From positions 14,315,379-14,379,378 of the forward strand of contig JABAKD010000026.1 in assembly GCA_012845835.1 (NCBI GenBank): a DNA stretch of 64,000 bases, given 5' to 3'. The notes under the pieces were generated by a model. The model did no database searches and was not told where the DNA came from. It saw only the letters and a list, made by a program, of their open reading frames with translations. This document shows, piece after piece, positions 1 through 11,928 of this stretch; position 1 is the first letter of the stretch; each line of letters opens with the position of its first letter. The stretch is from Undaria pinnatifida (lineage: Eukaryota > Sar > Phaeophyceae > Laminariales > Alariaceae). The position numbers were made by a program, and so were the translations under genes.

Positions 1-335
1 AACCAGGCCCCCACGTCCTTCAAAACTCCGCTCTCCCCTCACCGGTTATTCGGCTTACAGGATTCACTTGATAAACGGATGCATTTCCTTTCACAGCTGT
101 CAGATTTTGTCCCCCTCAGAAACGGGTTTTGTAGTTTCCGCGCACAGACTGACTAGCATCGCCCTGTTGACCCTGATAGCAACACTGTCAGTGCAAGGGA
201 GTCGTCGACCTATATCCTTAATGAGCACACACAACCCGTAGTACGCGCGATCGGAGTATCACACACAGCTTGCAAAGATGAGTTTCGACAAAATCTTCGA
301 TCTCACAGCTGGAGTGTATTTTCATTTTTTATAAT
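1..335 (-). repeat. R1 compound repeat, copy 1
   Basis: This is one copy of a dispersed repeat that recurs at about 10.23, 11.99, 12.80, 12.98, 16.10, 17.69 and 19.10 kb. Shared landmarks in this copy are GATGCATTTCC, TTTCCGCGCACAGACTGACT, CGACCTATATCCTTAATGAG, GCGCGATCGGAGTATCACAC and CACAGCTGGAGTGTATTTT. The strand is set relative to the copy at 11990-12265, which is the reverse complement. The copy is cut by the window edge, so its left end is not seen. No coding frame is recognised in it. The family is unknown to me; a nonautonomous DNA element or a degraded LTR-like unit are both possible. Confidence 0.75.
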
Positions 336-690
336 ATATTTTTATAACTAAGGCATGTAAGCTTGGTTGGGTTTGTGCGAACCAATGCCTTCGAAGTCAT
401 GTACTATCGGATGAGGACCTCAGAAAATTCTTAGAATCTTCGGCATATCCACCGTGGGGTGGCTCAGGAGTAGTGTGTCTTCTATGGTGTGGCGGTGGTA
501 TTAGTGTATTATTGCCAAATTGTATGGGTTTGTTTCTGTGTGCGCCGGATAAAGGAAATCGGGTCCGCCATTGAAAACGTTTTCTTCCTCGGTGTATTCT
601 AAATATTTCGTTTTCTAAAGCTCGTCCATGCCGGCCCTCTCGAAGGTGGTAGTTAGTTTTGATACCAATCTACGTTTCGTTTTCGGACGG
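336..690. other. Intergenic stretch, nothing recognised
   Basis: AT-rich sequence follows the R1 copy. I see no open frame of note, no RNA gene and no clear repeat before the retrotransposon fossil begins. Confidence 0.5.
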
Positions 691-692
691 AA

Positions 693-830
693 TATTGTAA
701 GACTAGGGGCTGCTACAGACACAGGCCACCCTCTTTGAAAGGCATGTGAAACCCTTTTTTATCGTTTCCGTATTCTGGATCTTATGCTTTGTTGGACTCT
801 CAGGGATATACCATAACACTAGCCCACCCT
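693..830 (-). repeat. Probable LTR remnant, 3' side of the Ty3/gypsy fossil
   Basis: It shares GACTAGGGGCTG, ACAGACACAGGC and ATACCATAACAC, in that order and orientation, with the stretch 6651-6990. The two copies differ in length and spacing, which suggests an old insertion. The boundaries are approximate because no clean target duplication was found. Confidence 0.45.
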
Positions 831-3800
831 GATGAGCCGTATATGCATATATATAGAGTAATCGGGGAAGCGCCGGTTTCACGGTCTAGAACAGGACTCG
901 AAGATACGGCAGTAAAAAACTTACTCTCAAACCTCTACCCTGCGAGGCTGCAAAACCCCAGGAAACAACGTTAACAGAGAAAAACGCAAACGAAGAACGG
1001 AAGACGGAAAACGGTCTAAGAAAACTCCAGCGAATGGTGGGATCGACAGGCGCGGGAGCTATCACTTTCCGAAGATTAACAAGGGGAATGCGACCAAAGG
1101 GGACATAAACGGAAAACGGGAATCATTTAGAAGACGACAACCACAAAAAACAAGCAAACAAATTCGAGTACGCTGGGGTCAAAGGCGGAATAGTGAAAAA
1201 CCTCTCCAGCAAGCCCCCGAGCGGTCGCAAAGGCGAATTAGATAGCTCTGCGTACGAAACCCAGCTCGGCGCGCGGAATGGGAATCGTACTTCACCCTGC
1301 GAGGACGACGTCGAAACCGACCGGAGAATTATCGGGAAAATCCCCCATGAAAACTGAATGAAACACACAGGCAAAAATAATATTCTCCGAAGAACCATCA
1401 TCCAAAACAGGGGACACAGGATCAAATACTCAAGCGCAATGGTGGCCTAAACGCCAACTAGCCACGTCCGCGCCTCGAGATTCATTTATGTCATTAAGAA
1501 TCCCGCGTGCAACTAGTCTACCCCGACGGAGTTGAAGACACCAGGAACCTTGAACCTTTCCTTTTGATGTCGCGTAGTGAGCCCGAGAAAGCGGAAGCTT
1601 GGTCGGTTTCGGGTCGTCTAGAAAACGTACCAGATGTTCCGTGTCGGTGGCTGTACGAGCGCTGATTTTCCCGAGCCAACACAAGTCGTCATCGGCTTTG
1701 TACCAAACATGGGCCCCATTGGGGAGCACCATGGTGCTGTAGCGGATTAGCCAGTCACCGTGGGGCGCACAGCCGTAGCCAGGGGCCAAACCTCGTTCGC
1801 CGTTAGCACGAGAAAGTCCCCATTGTGCAGCCCGAATGCGCATATGCCGATACAGGTGGCGTGTTTGGCGGTGCTGGTTTGGTGTGCCAGCCCAGTAGAG
1901 CAAGATATATTCACGTGAGAGCTGGAGGTTCATCTCCCGTTCCCGCAATGGGCGGAAGAGCCCAGTCTATTGCGTCTCGTAATATCACCACGCCGACCCA
2001 CCCCGACCTCGGAGCGATCGATGGCCGGTGATCCTTTCCACCTCGAGCCGATGGAGGGGCGCCGACACGTCGTCTTGGGTCACGTGACATGGGTGGGAGG
2101 GGTGGACTCATTTGCTGCTTGCCTTAGTCATTTGGCCATTGACCACGCATCCCTTTCGGGGCAGAGCACCGTTTTTTCTCCTAATAGAGACACCTCCAGC
2201 GTTTGGGCGCTCATTGCGCGTTTTCCATATATTACATAAAATTGTTTGCTTATCCTATCCCCGTTCTGTTCCGCCCTCTGTGGCCGCGATCTATCTCCTA
2301 GGATTGCTATGGTTTCCTTGCTCCTCTCTAGTCTACCAAACACGGGGGTTTAGTTCGTAAAATTGTTGAGCACGTATTGCGTCAGCCCATCCGGAAAATA
2401 CTTAGACATGTCGTCGCGGTTGTGGGGGTTGGCACAGGGCTTGCAGCGCTCGACGGAGACACGGCGGTGCGCATCTGCGCCGGGCATGCCTGTGAGGAGG
2501 CCCAAGTAGAGGAGTATATTCACCAAGGGGGAACCGTCCGGTGGGGCAGGGGTCGGCCGCAAAGATCTTGCAGGCTCCGTCCAATAGAGCGCGAGCTTGG
2601 TCTTGAGCACCTTTGCATCAGTGCCGGCCTTCGCACCCTGGCGAATAGTGGAGGCCGTAACATACATCCAAACCCCAATTACCCACGGCGAAGTTGGGGA
2701 TTTGGCGCAAGCCGTCCGAAAAGGCTGAGGTTCGCCGTTCCACATGGAAACCGTCAAGGCATGCACTGGCGTTCCGATGCCAGGTCGCAATATGCGAGGT
2801 GGTCGCGGGCCAGGCTCTGATGGCCGGCGACCCCGGAGCGGTCGAAAATAGTAAGAGCGAGGCGAGGGAGCCTGCCCATGAGAACGTCGTTTGGGACCAG
2901 ATCAGTGGCGGCGCCGACCGAATTGTTGTAGGCGAACTCCACGTGAGGAAGCTGTGCATCGCATTAGTCTTGGCATTCGGTGACGACCATAGCCAGCATT
3001 TGGGCCATTGTGCGGTTGACACCCTCCACACCACCGTAACCGCTCGGGTTGTAGGAGCTGGTGGCGATTTTTCGAACACCAATAAGCTCGTAGATGACGT
3101 GTGAAAGTCTGGAGCGGAACGGGAGGCCGTTGTCCGAGAGGATGCTACGCGGGCACCCCCAAAGGGGAATGCCCCGGTTGATAAGGCTGTTGGCTGTGCC
3201 CTCAGCTGCATACTCAGCGGTGGTGGCGGCGAACATGTCCGCACGGCGGCTAAAACGGTCGGTGAAAAGAAAACATACAAGTTACCCAAGGGCGTGATCG
3301 GCAATGGCCCAACACAATCCACTCTTACCGCAATTCCCGGTCACGGAGGGAGGGGAATCGAGACGACGGACCAACGGACCGTCAATCGTGTTGTCTTCTG
3401 CGCTTGGCACTTCAAGCACTAGCGCAACTACCATCGAAAGTGTAGATGCTCATTCTTATCCACCAAATGTTCGAGCACGTGAAGCGTACGTGCCTGATGG
3501 CAGGAAGCAGTCGAATGGCAGGCTTGCATGATTCAAGGGCGCATGTGCAAAGGCACCAACATACAAACGTGTTCGTCCCTCGAAAGGCAGGGCGCGCGTT
3601 CCTCTGGTCGTAGGAACTAGGGGATTGAGGTTGGATTACGGACGAGGAGGACAATGTTCTCGTCCGAAATATGGAGACCACCTTTGCCAACGAGCTCCTA
3701 AATCTCCGAAAAGTAGGGGTGATAATGAGAGGGGAAACGCGCCATGACTTCGTGGGGCATGGCCAATGGCCGGACGAGAAGAATGCATTATACAACGGCG

Positions 3801-6650
3801 TTGCGCGTTGACTCTCGTTTTACTCTTTCTCGCAGGCGGCCTGCGAATAACGCGCAACGGAATCGCCAAAGTATAATTCGGCAGCTGCGCGGAGGGCGTC
3901 CAAATCGACCGGAGGGGCGGTTAGAAGCTCCGACGGGGACGAGAGCCCTAAACGCGGCGCACCCAAAGCCCCCGCTCGGTCGTGGTCAGACGGGATGAGT
4001 ATCGTCGGGACAAGCGTTGAGGCCCGAGGTGTGCCTGGGGCGGCAGTCAAATACAGCCGAGGACGTGGAACGCGCGACGGACGGTCGACCCGAGAAGAAC
4101 ACGCCCGGGGAACCCCGCCAGGCCCGAAATCATAATCAACGGCAGGCTGTTCGGAACGGCATCAGCGGCTGTTCGTCGGCACGTCCGAGTAGAGATGCAG
4201 CCCGTAGGCAGTGGACATGCAGCCCGTAGGCAGCAGTGTCGCTGAAGCCTCCGATGGGAGCGTAGGGGCCCGCGGGGGTAATTCTGGCGGAGTAGCCCCG
4301 AAGGGCACCGCAAACATTGGAGTGAAATTGGCGTCGGCGGCAGGACAAAGTGGCGCGCGGCGAAGGCGGTCATCACCGGTACCGACGAAGAAAGTGGAAA
4401 AACACGGGCGGCTAATCTCCCGGCGGAGCAGAAAGGTCGTATAGTTCTCATGCATGGCCCGTTTGCGCGAAAATCGCGAAAATCAGTAGAGGTAAGGGGG
4501 AGCTTACCCAAGACGGTGATATCGGGTTGGGGCACCAGCCCACCCAAGCCAATGCCGGGGATCGATGTGGAGCGGGTGAGCAGGCCGCAAGCCCTGACGA
4601 GGTATACGGCCTCATCGTCGACAGGGGTGACGCCGCTAGAACTGCTGTGGTGGAACTCAGTCGCCGGCTGTGGCAACCGCGCGAGGAAGTCAGCATTGCC
4701 ATTTGTGCTTCCTTTCGGTACTCGAGCGTGTAGTCAAACGCGGTAAGGTACTCGAGCCACTTCTGGACTTGCGCGTTGTAGTCCCCAACTTTTCCGCTAT
4801 TTTCCAGGGCCTTGTGATCCGAGAAAATGCGAAACTTCGTGCCCCAAGGGTAGCCTCGAAGGCTTGATCGCCCGTACGATGCTGCCTGCTTCCAAATCGA
4901 GCGGCGTCCAATGTCTTTCCGCGTCGAGGGTAGCGCGGCTAGCATAGGCAGCGGGCCTCACAGAGCCATCGGGCTGTTTTTGCTTTAGTCTAATGATAGA
5001 ACCGTCGATGCTGGCGTCGTAGCACACCCGAAAAGAGCGGGAGGCGTCCTCCACGGCGTCCCAATTGGGGAAGACCAGGACCGGTGGAGCGGCGAGCTGC
5101 GCGGGCATGTCACGTCGTAAACGAAAGTTTGACGCCCTTCTTGAGGAGCGTCATGATTAGTCGAATCCGTTTGGACATATCTGGCACAAACGTCGGTAGT
5201 ACGAAAGGCCGCCCATGAGAGACCGCGGCTGTTTCAGGTCACCGGGCATGGGCATGAGCGTCAAATCCGACACTTTCTCGGCTTTTCGGCGCACGCCCGC
5301 GGGCGAAGTGCAGTGGCCGAGGAAATCGGCGCGTCCGTCGCGCCGTGTCTGAATTTCACAAGGCGAGAGCTTGAGGTTGTGCTTGCGCAATCGCTCGAAG
5401 AGGGCACGGCTGGTTTTGACGTGGGTCAACGGGTCTGAATCGAAAAAGATGACACCGTCCAGGTATTCCGCAACCTGTTCCAAGTCCTTGGTCACCTCGT
5501 CAATCACCTTCTTCTTCTTCACAAATCAATCGGGCGACGCGCTGCTGCCCTGAAGTGTAACCAATCACTCCTAAAGGCCCGTTGGGGTGGAAGATGCCGT
5601 GAGTGGAACTGTGTCCTTGTGGGCGGTTATCTGGTTGAACGACGGCACGAGGTCGAAGAGGGGGAACACGTGCCTCTTGCCCAAAGAGTCCAAGACCTGA
5701 TTCACACGAGGGATGGGCAGCTGGCGAAGTCTGCTAATGTCGTCGAACTTATCGTACTTTTTAACAGCGATCCGAAAATCGCCAGATTGTTTTGGGACGA
5801 GCACCAGGTGGCTCGAGTATGGCGAAGTCGAATGTTGGATCAGACCGGCAACAAGGTACTGATTGAGAGGGTGTCCACCTCTTTGGCCAAAATCGGGTTG
5901 ATGCCATGTGGCCGGGAGGTGACAGGCGCGCTGCCATCCGGTATCGAAATTTCGAAGGGCATCTTTCAGAGAGCAGGAGCTCAAATCTGTTTTGGAGACG
6001 GAAAAACATCCGGAAATTCACAGAGAACGTCACCTATTTCCTCGATGGCCGCAGGGATTCATTCCGCGCGATGTAAGTCGAACGTTATGTCGCGCAGATG
6101 CCTCGGCAGGCGGTACCAGACGCCCAGGAACGAAACCTGTTGTTCGGGATTTAAACGCTCGAGCAGGGCAGACGAGGGTGTGGCCGTGGCTGCAGCTGCT
6201 GCGAGAGAGGGCTGTGAAATAGCCCCCACCTCAGGCGCGTTCGTGGGCGGGCGGACGGCTGGTGCATTGTTTATGCCCCGGAAAACGGCAATGAGTGCGC
6301 GCACGAATGGGGCGTGGGCACCTCCCAGACGTTCGCCGGGTTCGAGGTCTGTCGCGCCACCTGATGGGTCGGACCTGTCGCCCTAAGGCAGCAAAATGTT
6401 CTTCGGCAAGAAGAACGTCCGGCTGGAGCAGCATTTTGACGAGATAGAATCCTGTAAGAGCTGGTGGGCCGTTACTGCGGACCGAGCTAACAGCGAGCAG
6501 CTGAGGCTTGCCTGAAAAAGTGTCGCGATCGGCGCCATCGTAATGGAGGTGAAAACCTCCGCCGGAGGCGAGGGAATTGACTACAAAAGCCGATGCATAC
6601 GTAGGGACATGTTGTGATAGCGTCAGCTGCCGACAACGCCTTGTATTATA

Positions 6651-6990
6651 GACTAGGGGCTGTCACAGACACAGGCTACTCTTTTCAGGTCTCTCTGTTA
6701 TGCAGTTTCCACGTTGGTCACTCACGTGTATTATTTAAGCTCTCGTATTAGTCCACACGCCACATATGAATTGAATGCGTGCAAATCGGCGAAGCGAAAT
6801 CATCATCCCCTTTATCCTATACGCACATGCCTTCATCGGCATATGTAAAATCTCTTTACATCATTTCCGGATCTAAATCCTTTGCCTTGTTAGGTTTTCA
6901 GGGCAATACTTCTCTTTACATCATTTTCGGATCTAAATCCTTTGCCTTGTTAGGTTTTCGGGGCAATACCATAACACCATGCCGAGCACG
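6651..6990 (-). repeat. Probable LTR remnant, 5' side of the Ty3/gypsy fossil
   Basis: This is the partner of the stretch at 693-830. It is longer, partly because it contains a 60-bp tandem duplication at 6851-6970. It lies upstream of the coding parts of the minus-strand fossil, as expected for a 5' LTR. Confidence 0.45.
6851..6970 (+). repeat. 60-bp tandem duplication
   Basis: Two adjacent 60-bp units start at 6851 and 6911, each beginning TCTCTTTACATCATTT and containing CCTTTGCCTTGTTAGG. They differ at only a few bases, so the duplication is younger than the decay of the surrounding element. Confidence 0.9.
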
Positions 6991-7139
6991 CACACTTTTT
7001 GGATTTTTTTCCGGGCACGGTATTGATGCTAACGGGGCCGCGGCGAAGGAGAAGGCAACGTAATCCCCCCTTTTGACCGAAACGTGGGGAGGGTATACTG
7101 TACCCCACAAAATATACTAAATTCATCCTGCACCCCGTT

Positions 7140-8134
7140 TTGGCTGCATTTATTTGTCCCCCCTTTGACCGAAAACCGTACCCCCTTTGTACCGACGCTG
7201 ACACTTTCAAAAGCAGGTACGGCGTGGGCGTCCGCCGACCCCGCGGAATACCAGCACACAACTCGACCTCCAGCAACTCACAGCTGACCGCCCCCGTACT
7301 GACCATACCACTCTCCTTGGGTCCAAGGGACAGTTTACCCGTGGACTCTTCCGGGACTCGACCACGTCAAAACGACCACGCCAGGAGCCCCCTGCACCGC
7401 CCCCGCCCCCCCGGCCACCGACTGCTGCAGGTACCGCGACTTCTTCCGAGTGTGCCCCTCCTTCTTCGCATACAGTTAAATCTTCTAGCGGGGACCTCCA
7501 GGGTTCCCCGTCACGGCCACGACACCGCCACGGACACCCCCCCGGGACCTCGACAACATCGACCACTCCCCCAAAGCTGTCGGGGATCGAGGTATCCCAA
7601 AAGCGCGACTTCCCCGACCATTTTATACCACACTCCACGGGGACATACCATTCCCCCCTTCTTCTCCCCACTACCGACCCTAGACTCCTTCCAAGCAATA
7701 TTCTTTTGGGACCGCTCCTCCGTATTTTCCCAGTGGTACACCTAGGCCTTCACCGTCGACAACGAGCACTACAACTGCGCCGAACAATACATGATGTCGG
7801 AGAAGGCTAAGCTTGTTGGCGACACAGCCAACCGCCGGGATAATATCGCCTCTTCGGATCCTGCACAGCAGAAACGTTTCTGGCATTCCGTATCCAACTT
7901 CAACCAAGGGCTCTGGGAGCGTCATCGCTATGACATCGTCACAAGGGCAACCTCGCCAAGTTGTCGACCCCTCCCTTCAATCAGCAGTTACTGGAAACCG
8001 GCGACAATTTCCTCGCCGAAGCCAGCCCGCACGATCTGCGCGTCCCCGGCCAACGGCCCGAATACACCACGAACGAGCGGAACATCCAGTGGTCGCGAGT
8101 AGCTGCGCAAAACCTTTTACCTTCGAAAAAGTGA
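7140..8134 (+). pseudogene. Broken NADAR (YbiA/RibX-like) domain gene
   Basis: The stretch from about 7700 encodes a protein closely resembling the NADAR fold: FFWDRSSVFSQWY, then NCAEQYMMSEKAKL, SSDPAQQKRF and LWERHRYDIV, and in a second frame LLETGDNFLAEASPHD. NADAR proteins act on NAD/ADP-ribose-type compounds; bacterial relatives take part in riboflavin-intermediate breakdown or remove ADP-ribose from guanine. Upstream, the same frame (about 7140-7690) is proline-rich low-complexity sequence of unknown role. The domain is interrupted by an in-frame stop near its start and by a frame change in its second half, so no intact product is expected. The C-terminal part runs out in a short unrelated tail near 8134. 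The start of the original gene is not known. It could be a retrocopy or a gene carried by a mobile element. Confidence 0.7.
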
Positions 8135-8262
8135 CGGGACAGACAACAAACTAAACAAAACAAATTTCTTAAGGGTGACCGCGAAGAAAAACGGCAAATA
8201 CATCCTCTGCTTTTTGCTAAATGCGAACATGAATCGGAGAACCAGTAACCAGAATTCTACGG

Positions 8263-8690
8263 CCTTCGTTAATACGTGCCCTTAGAAACGAAAGAAACAT
8301 CAACAGGTACTACTATTATTATGGTACGATACGTGCTGCTGTTCGTTCGGTGTTCGGATTGTGTGACTGACCTACAGAAATTCCAGGAGTTCAAGGTACG
8401 GGTGCGGACGTTTTACAGAACTTCCAGAAGCTCCGGGTATTGTGGCACAGGCGTAGATAACTCACAGAAGTTCCGAGCGGGTACAAAGCATGCTGTACCC
8501 GTACCCCGGGTATTGTGGCCACAGGCGTACATAACTTTCACAAGTTCCGGGTGCGGGTATGAATGTCGTACAGAACTTACACAAGTTACGGGTACGGGTA
8601 TAAATGTCCTACAGAAAATTACAGAAGTTCTGTGCACGGGTAAATACCCCGGGTATGGCTTGTACGTACCCTACAGAACACAACTTTGGA
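8263..8690 (+). repeat. Dispersed element with internal minisatellite, copy 1
   Basis: It starts with CCTTCGTTAATA and a stretch containing TAGAAACGAAAGA. The core is an imperfect tandem array built on CAGAAGTTCCGGGTACGGGT, often followed by ATGAATGTC and TACAGAACT. It ends near GTATGGCTTGTACGTACCCT. The same layout recurs at 37812-38474 and, lacking the left end, at 17903-18213. The 254-codon open frame over this stretch (8276-9040) comes from the repeat and is not taken as a gene. Confidence 0.8.
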
Positions 8691-10177
8691 AAATACTGAA
8701 TGCGTATCACAAAAAGTTACGTAGACTCGCCAGCAGCCAGGAGGGGAGTGCAGCAGCTAAGGCCAGCTTATATAATGCTGGTATACACATCGCCACGAAA
8801 ATAAACCAGCATGAAAATACAGCTCGGAAAGTACGCGTCCGGTATAAGCCAGAATCTTTTCCTTATTGCGGTAACTCTTTTGTTATGTATACGTATGGTG
8901 GATTCACCGCGATACAACGACTATCGGGAATTAACCCGAAAACTGCGCTGAGATTTTTCCCGTCAGGGCAATTCTTGTATACAGTCGGAATCCGTCAGCC
9001 GAAAACCGCCCTTCTTTTCGACAGACAGTCGGAAAACTAACTCGAAAAAGTTCAGTCGAAAAAGCTCTTCCTCGACGACTGTGTAAGAATGCCCGACTTG
9101 TGTGGGCTTCAGTCGAAAACTGCTGCCGTTTTCCACTGACAGATCCGACAATATACAAGAATAGACCTAATTTTTCAAAAAGTTGGTCGTCTATTTGTGG
9201 GAAAATAAGAAAATAACAACACGCAAGCAAACATTAGCATCAGTTGATTCATATTATCAATCATGCGTTCATTTGCTCCTATATTTCACAACGTAGCTTT
9301 GTTCTTTAGCGTCGCGGCGCTGAGTGTACTGAGCGTCGCCGACGGGAAACCACAATGAAGGACGGGCTGGTGTCACGACGGGGCCACACACAGGTAGGTG
9401 CTACCATTGACGGTGCATCTTCGGACCCGTCGTCCTATCTGTGATATCTATTCGATTACGGTATCTAAAAAGAGGATTACCGTTCTTACAATAATCATCA
9501 TTTTTTTAAAGTAGGCATTCAAATATTTCATTGTTAGGTTCTATGACGACATTTCGCTGATTAGTCTATACGTACTCGTATATGAGGTGGGCTGTTGGTG
9601 GTTCGATTGCATGCCCACACATGTGCGTGGCAATTAGTGGACACTATCATCGCAATCGCCGAAGGTGACTCCACAAACGCAGTTTGCGCCATGGTGCGGC
9701 ATATCACGCTATGATATGCATGACTTCCAAGAAAGCATGTGTATGTAGCCTGTTATACAAGCTGAATATCTTCCTCGGGTACCTAATACCAGGTGCGTGT
9801 TGAGAGTTTTCACGACAGCATACTGCTGTTGTTACATGTCGCCCCCCCCGCCATTGTCTCTTCTGTCCCACTGCCCAAGAATATTTTTTGGTGCTGTCTG
9901 CACTGACTGACTGGCGGACAGTTCATTGACCTTCGCTTCGGGAGCACAGCGAGCGGCAGTATTCGAGGTATTATTCTTGTTGGCAACAACGTACTACTGA
10001 AGTTATTGGAGGTGGGGGGAGTGGTTGTGGTCCTCCTGGTCGATCGAGTTGCACACGCGGGCCTATACATGCTGTCTCGTTGTGGCTGTTGTGTTCCACT
10101 TAGTATCTACTCTCATCATGCCACGAAGCACTCAATGACGATGATGGGGGCACCTCACTTGTTTTAATTGTTTTTCA
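8691..10177. other. Intergenic stretch without recognised genes
   Basis: About 1.5 kb with no protein family I recognise. Between 8925 and 9130 short motifs such as CGAAAACTG and CAGTCGAAAA recur several times on the plus strand, suggesting a small decayed tandem repeat. The rest has only short chance frames. Confidence 0.5.
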
Positions 10178-10224
10178 GATATAGACTATAGACTAATGTC
10201 TATATTACAAAAATTAAAATACAC

Positions 10225-10345
10225 TCCAGCCGTGACATAATACGCGCGATCGGAGTATCACACACAGCTTGCAAAGATGAGTTCATGGACAAAATATTCG
10301 ATCTCACCGCTGGAGTGTATTATAATTTTTAGAATATATATTAGG
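10225..10345 (-). repeat. R1 repeat fragment
   Basis: It carries the R1 end section: GCGCGATCGGAGTATCACAC, then CTTGCAAAGATGAG, then GCTGGAGTGTATT and an AT-rich end. The orientation is the same as for the copy at 1-335. Only the terminal ~120 bases of R1 are present. Confidence 0.75.
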
Positions 10346-10359
10346 CCCCATAGAGACAA

Positions 10360-10652
10360 CCGGTCGCCCCGGTGGCGTATCAGGTTATCCTCGAGCCTGG
10401 TATAGGTCAGTTTCGTGAGTTCGAGCCCCGCCGAGTGCATACTCGTATAAATTCGTTGGGACTTTTCTTGTGCACAAATTGACTTGCGGAAAGCGCGAGA
10501 GCGTGAGTTAGCAACACTCGATTAAAAATCGACGAGCATTGGGATTGCTGAACCCTATGCGCGATAATAATTGAAGGCCAGAACCGGGGAGGAGAAGGGA
10601 CGACACCTGTGACCACGGCTTGTCCAGAAGCTGGAAAGTGAAAGTGTGCTAA

Positions 10653-10684
<32 letters not shown>

Positions 10685-10685
10685 A
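10360..10685 (+). mobile_element. tRNA-derived SINE, copy A
   Basis: The head has a pol III A-box-like GGTGGCGTATCAGG and a B-box-like GAGTTCGAGCCCC about 50 bases apart, as in tRNA-derived SINEs. A body with GACTTGCGGAAAGCGCGAGA and ACCTGTGACCACGGCTTGTC follows, then an A-rich tail of about 35 bases. The head does not fold as a full tRNA with a matching acceptor stem, so this is not a tRNA gene. Further copies lie at 11605, 13348 (head-truncated), 16232 (reverse strand) and 27724. Confidence 0.9.
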
Positions 10686-11304
10686 TAGACCATATTACTT
10701 GCAATTGAATAACTGCTGTTTGCGTCGTCAGGGTGTGGCTTTGTTCATATCAGTAGTGAGTTTGTTGTTAGTTGTGGTAGTTGCGTATCGACCCACCAGC
10801 TTACCAAGTGAAGCTAATCTCACAAAAAAGAAGGTCGAACCTCTATGATACATACGAGTGTAGTGGACCATGGTGCTGCACGTGTCCTTCATAAATCTCG
10901 TCATGTTACTAATACTTCGAAGTATTATTCTGTCCCTTTTGCCCCGCTTTTTGTGCCGTGCCGCCCTCCTAGTACACTTCGTAGATTGTCGTCAAGGCCA
11001 CATCGTTTTTGGCCATGCGGTTCACCAACCTGGCGCCACACCTACTCTTGGCCGTGGGTACCTACGGTGAGTACCATGACACTGCTGTATGGTACCCACT
11101 CGCTCGCGTTGCTAGATTGTAAATTTGCGTATAGACAGTCGCCCATTGAACTGAAACGAAGAAGACCACATCATGCATAGACTATAGACTAGTCTATATA
11201 TTTGTTCGATATGTACATCATAAATAGTCGGGCAATCTGATACCAGGTATACACCGGTGGTTCGTGTCAAGGACATACCCGGTAGATCAGCAAAATATGC
11301 AGTA

Positions 11305-11499
11305 CAGTAGGTGGCCCTATATAGTGCGGGTCATATAGTGCGGGTCATATAGTGCGGGTATCCGATATTGTGCGGGTGAAATGGTTTGTCACGAATACAG
11401 ACCCCCCTATAGTGGCCGGTTTTTATATAGTGCGGGTGCCCGGTATAGTGCGGGTAAATTTTCGAGACACATACCCGCACTATATAGGGCCACCTACTG
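11305..11499. mobile_element. 195-bp MITE with perfect terminal inverted repeats, pogo/Tc1-mariner-like
   Basis: The ends are CAGTAGGTGG... and ...CCACCTACTG. The inverted match continues inward for about 28 bases without mismatch, through CCCTATATAGTGCGGGT. The element is flanked on both sides by TA (11303-11304 and 11500-11501). CAGT ends and a TA target duplication are typical of pogo/Tigger-like members of the Tc1-mariner superfamily. The interior repeats TATAGTGCGGGT several times and has no coding capacity, so it would need a transposase from elsewhere. Perfect ends suggest a fairly recent insertion. Confidence 0.9.
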
Positions 11500-11604
11500 T
11501 ACGCGAAAGAAAGCGACCCAGCTCGGCATTTGTCTCGGATAGGGGGATACAGCACGGACTTGATTATGCGAGTTAATGTGAGAACAACAACAACAACAAC
11601 ATAG

Positions 11605-11928
11605 CCTGGTCGCCCCGGTGGCGTATCAGGTTATCCTCGAGCCTGGTATAGGTCAGTTTCGTGAGTTCGAGCCCCGCTGAGTGCATACTCGTGTAAAACC
11701 ATTAGAACTTTCCCTTGTGCACAAATTGACTTGCGGAAAGCGCGAGAGCGTGAGTTAGCAACACTCGATGAAAAATCGACGAGCAGTGGGGTTGCTGAAC
11801 CCTATGCGCGACAAAACGTGGAGACAAGAACCGGGGGGAAGAAGGGACGACACCTGTGACCAAGGCTTGTCCAGAAGCTGGAAAGTACGAGTAGATGTGC
11901 GAGAAAATAAAATGAAATAAAAAAATAG
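11605..11928 (+). mobile_element. tRNA-derived SINE, copy B
   Basis: A full-length copy with the same A-box-like and B-box-like head as the copy at 10360 and an A-rich tail (GAAAATAAAATGAAAT). A CAACAACAAC run lies directly before it. The first bases of another SINE head follow immediately. Confidence 0.9.

Larger units (their letters stand above)
690..6990 (-). mobile_element. Ty3/gypsy-type LTR retrotransposon, fossil
   Basis: This is a decayed LTR retrotransposon read on the minus strand. From high to low coordinates the recognisable parts are a gag-side region (about 6000-6430), reverse transcriptase (about 5160-5984), RNase H (about 4450-5108), integrase core (about 2620-3330) and a tail after the integrase (about 1430-1950) with the motif GSWCLQ. 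The RT, RNase H, integrase order is that of the Ty3/gypsy family. Short related sequences in the same orientation near 693 and 6651 (shared GACTAGGGGCTG and, further in, ATACCATAACAC) look like remains of the two LTRs. The element is heavily broken, with of the order of ten or more interruptions, and its LTR remnants have diverged strongly, so it is old and inactive. The outer limits are approximate. Confidence 0.8.
10178..11195. other. Segment bounded by TAGACTATAGACTA motifs
   Basis: Both ends carry ATAGACTATAGACTA in the same orientation (about 10184 and 11178), each followed by a short inverted match (TCTATAT). Inside lie an R1 fragment and a SINE; the remaining sequence (10690-11175) has no gene that I recognise. 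Whether the bounding motifs are target duplications, element ends or a local sequence preference cannot be decided from one window. Confidence 0.4.

Noticed and set aside
8276-9040. 254-codon plus-strand open frame
   Set aside because: Its first half is the minisatellite of a dispersed element that recurs twice with the frame broken; the second half has no family features.
10360-10440. Possible tRNA gene (A-box and B-box-like words)
   Set aside because: The head lacks a matching acceptor stem, is followed by a fixed body and A-rich tail, and occurs in several copies, so it is a SINE.
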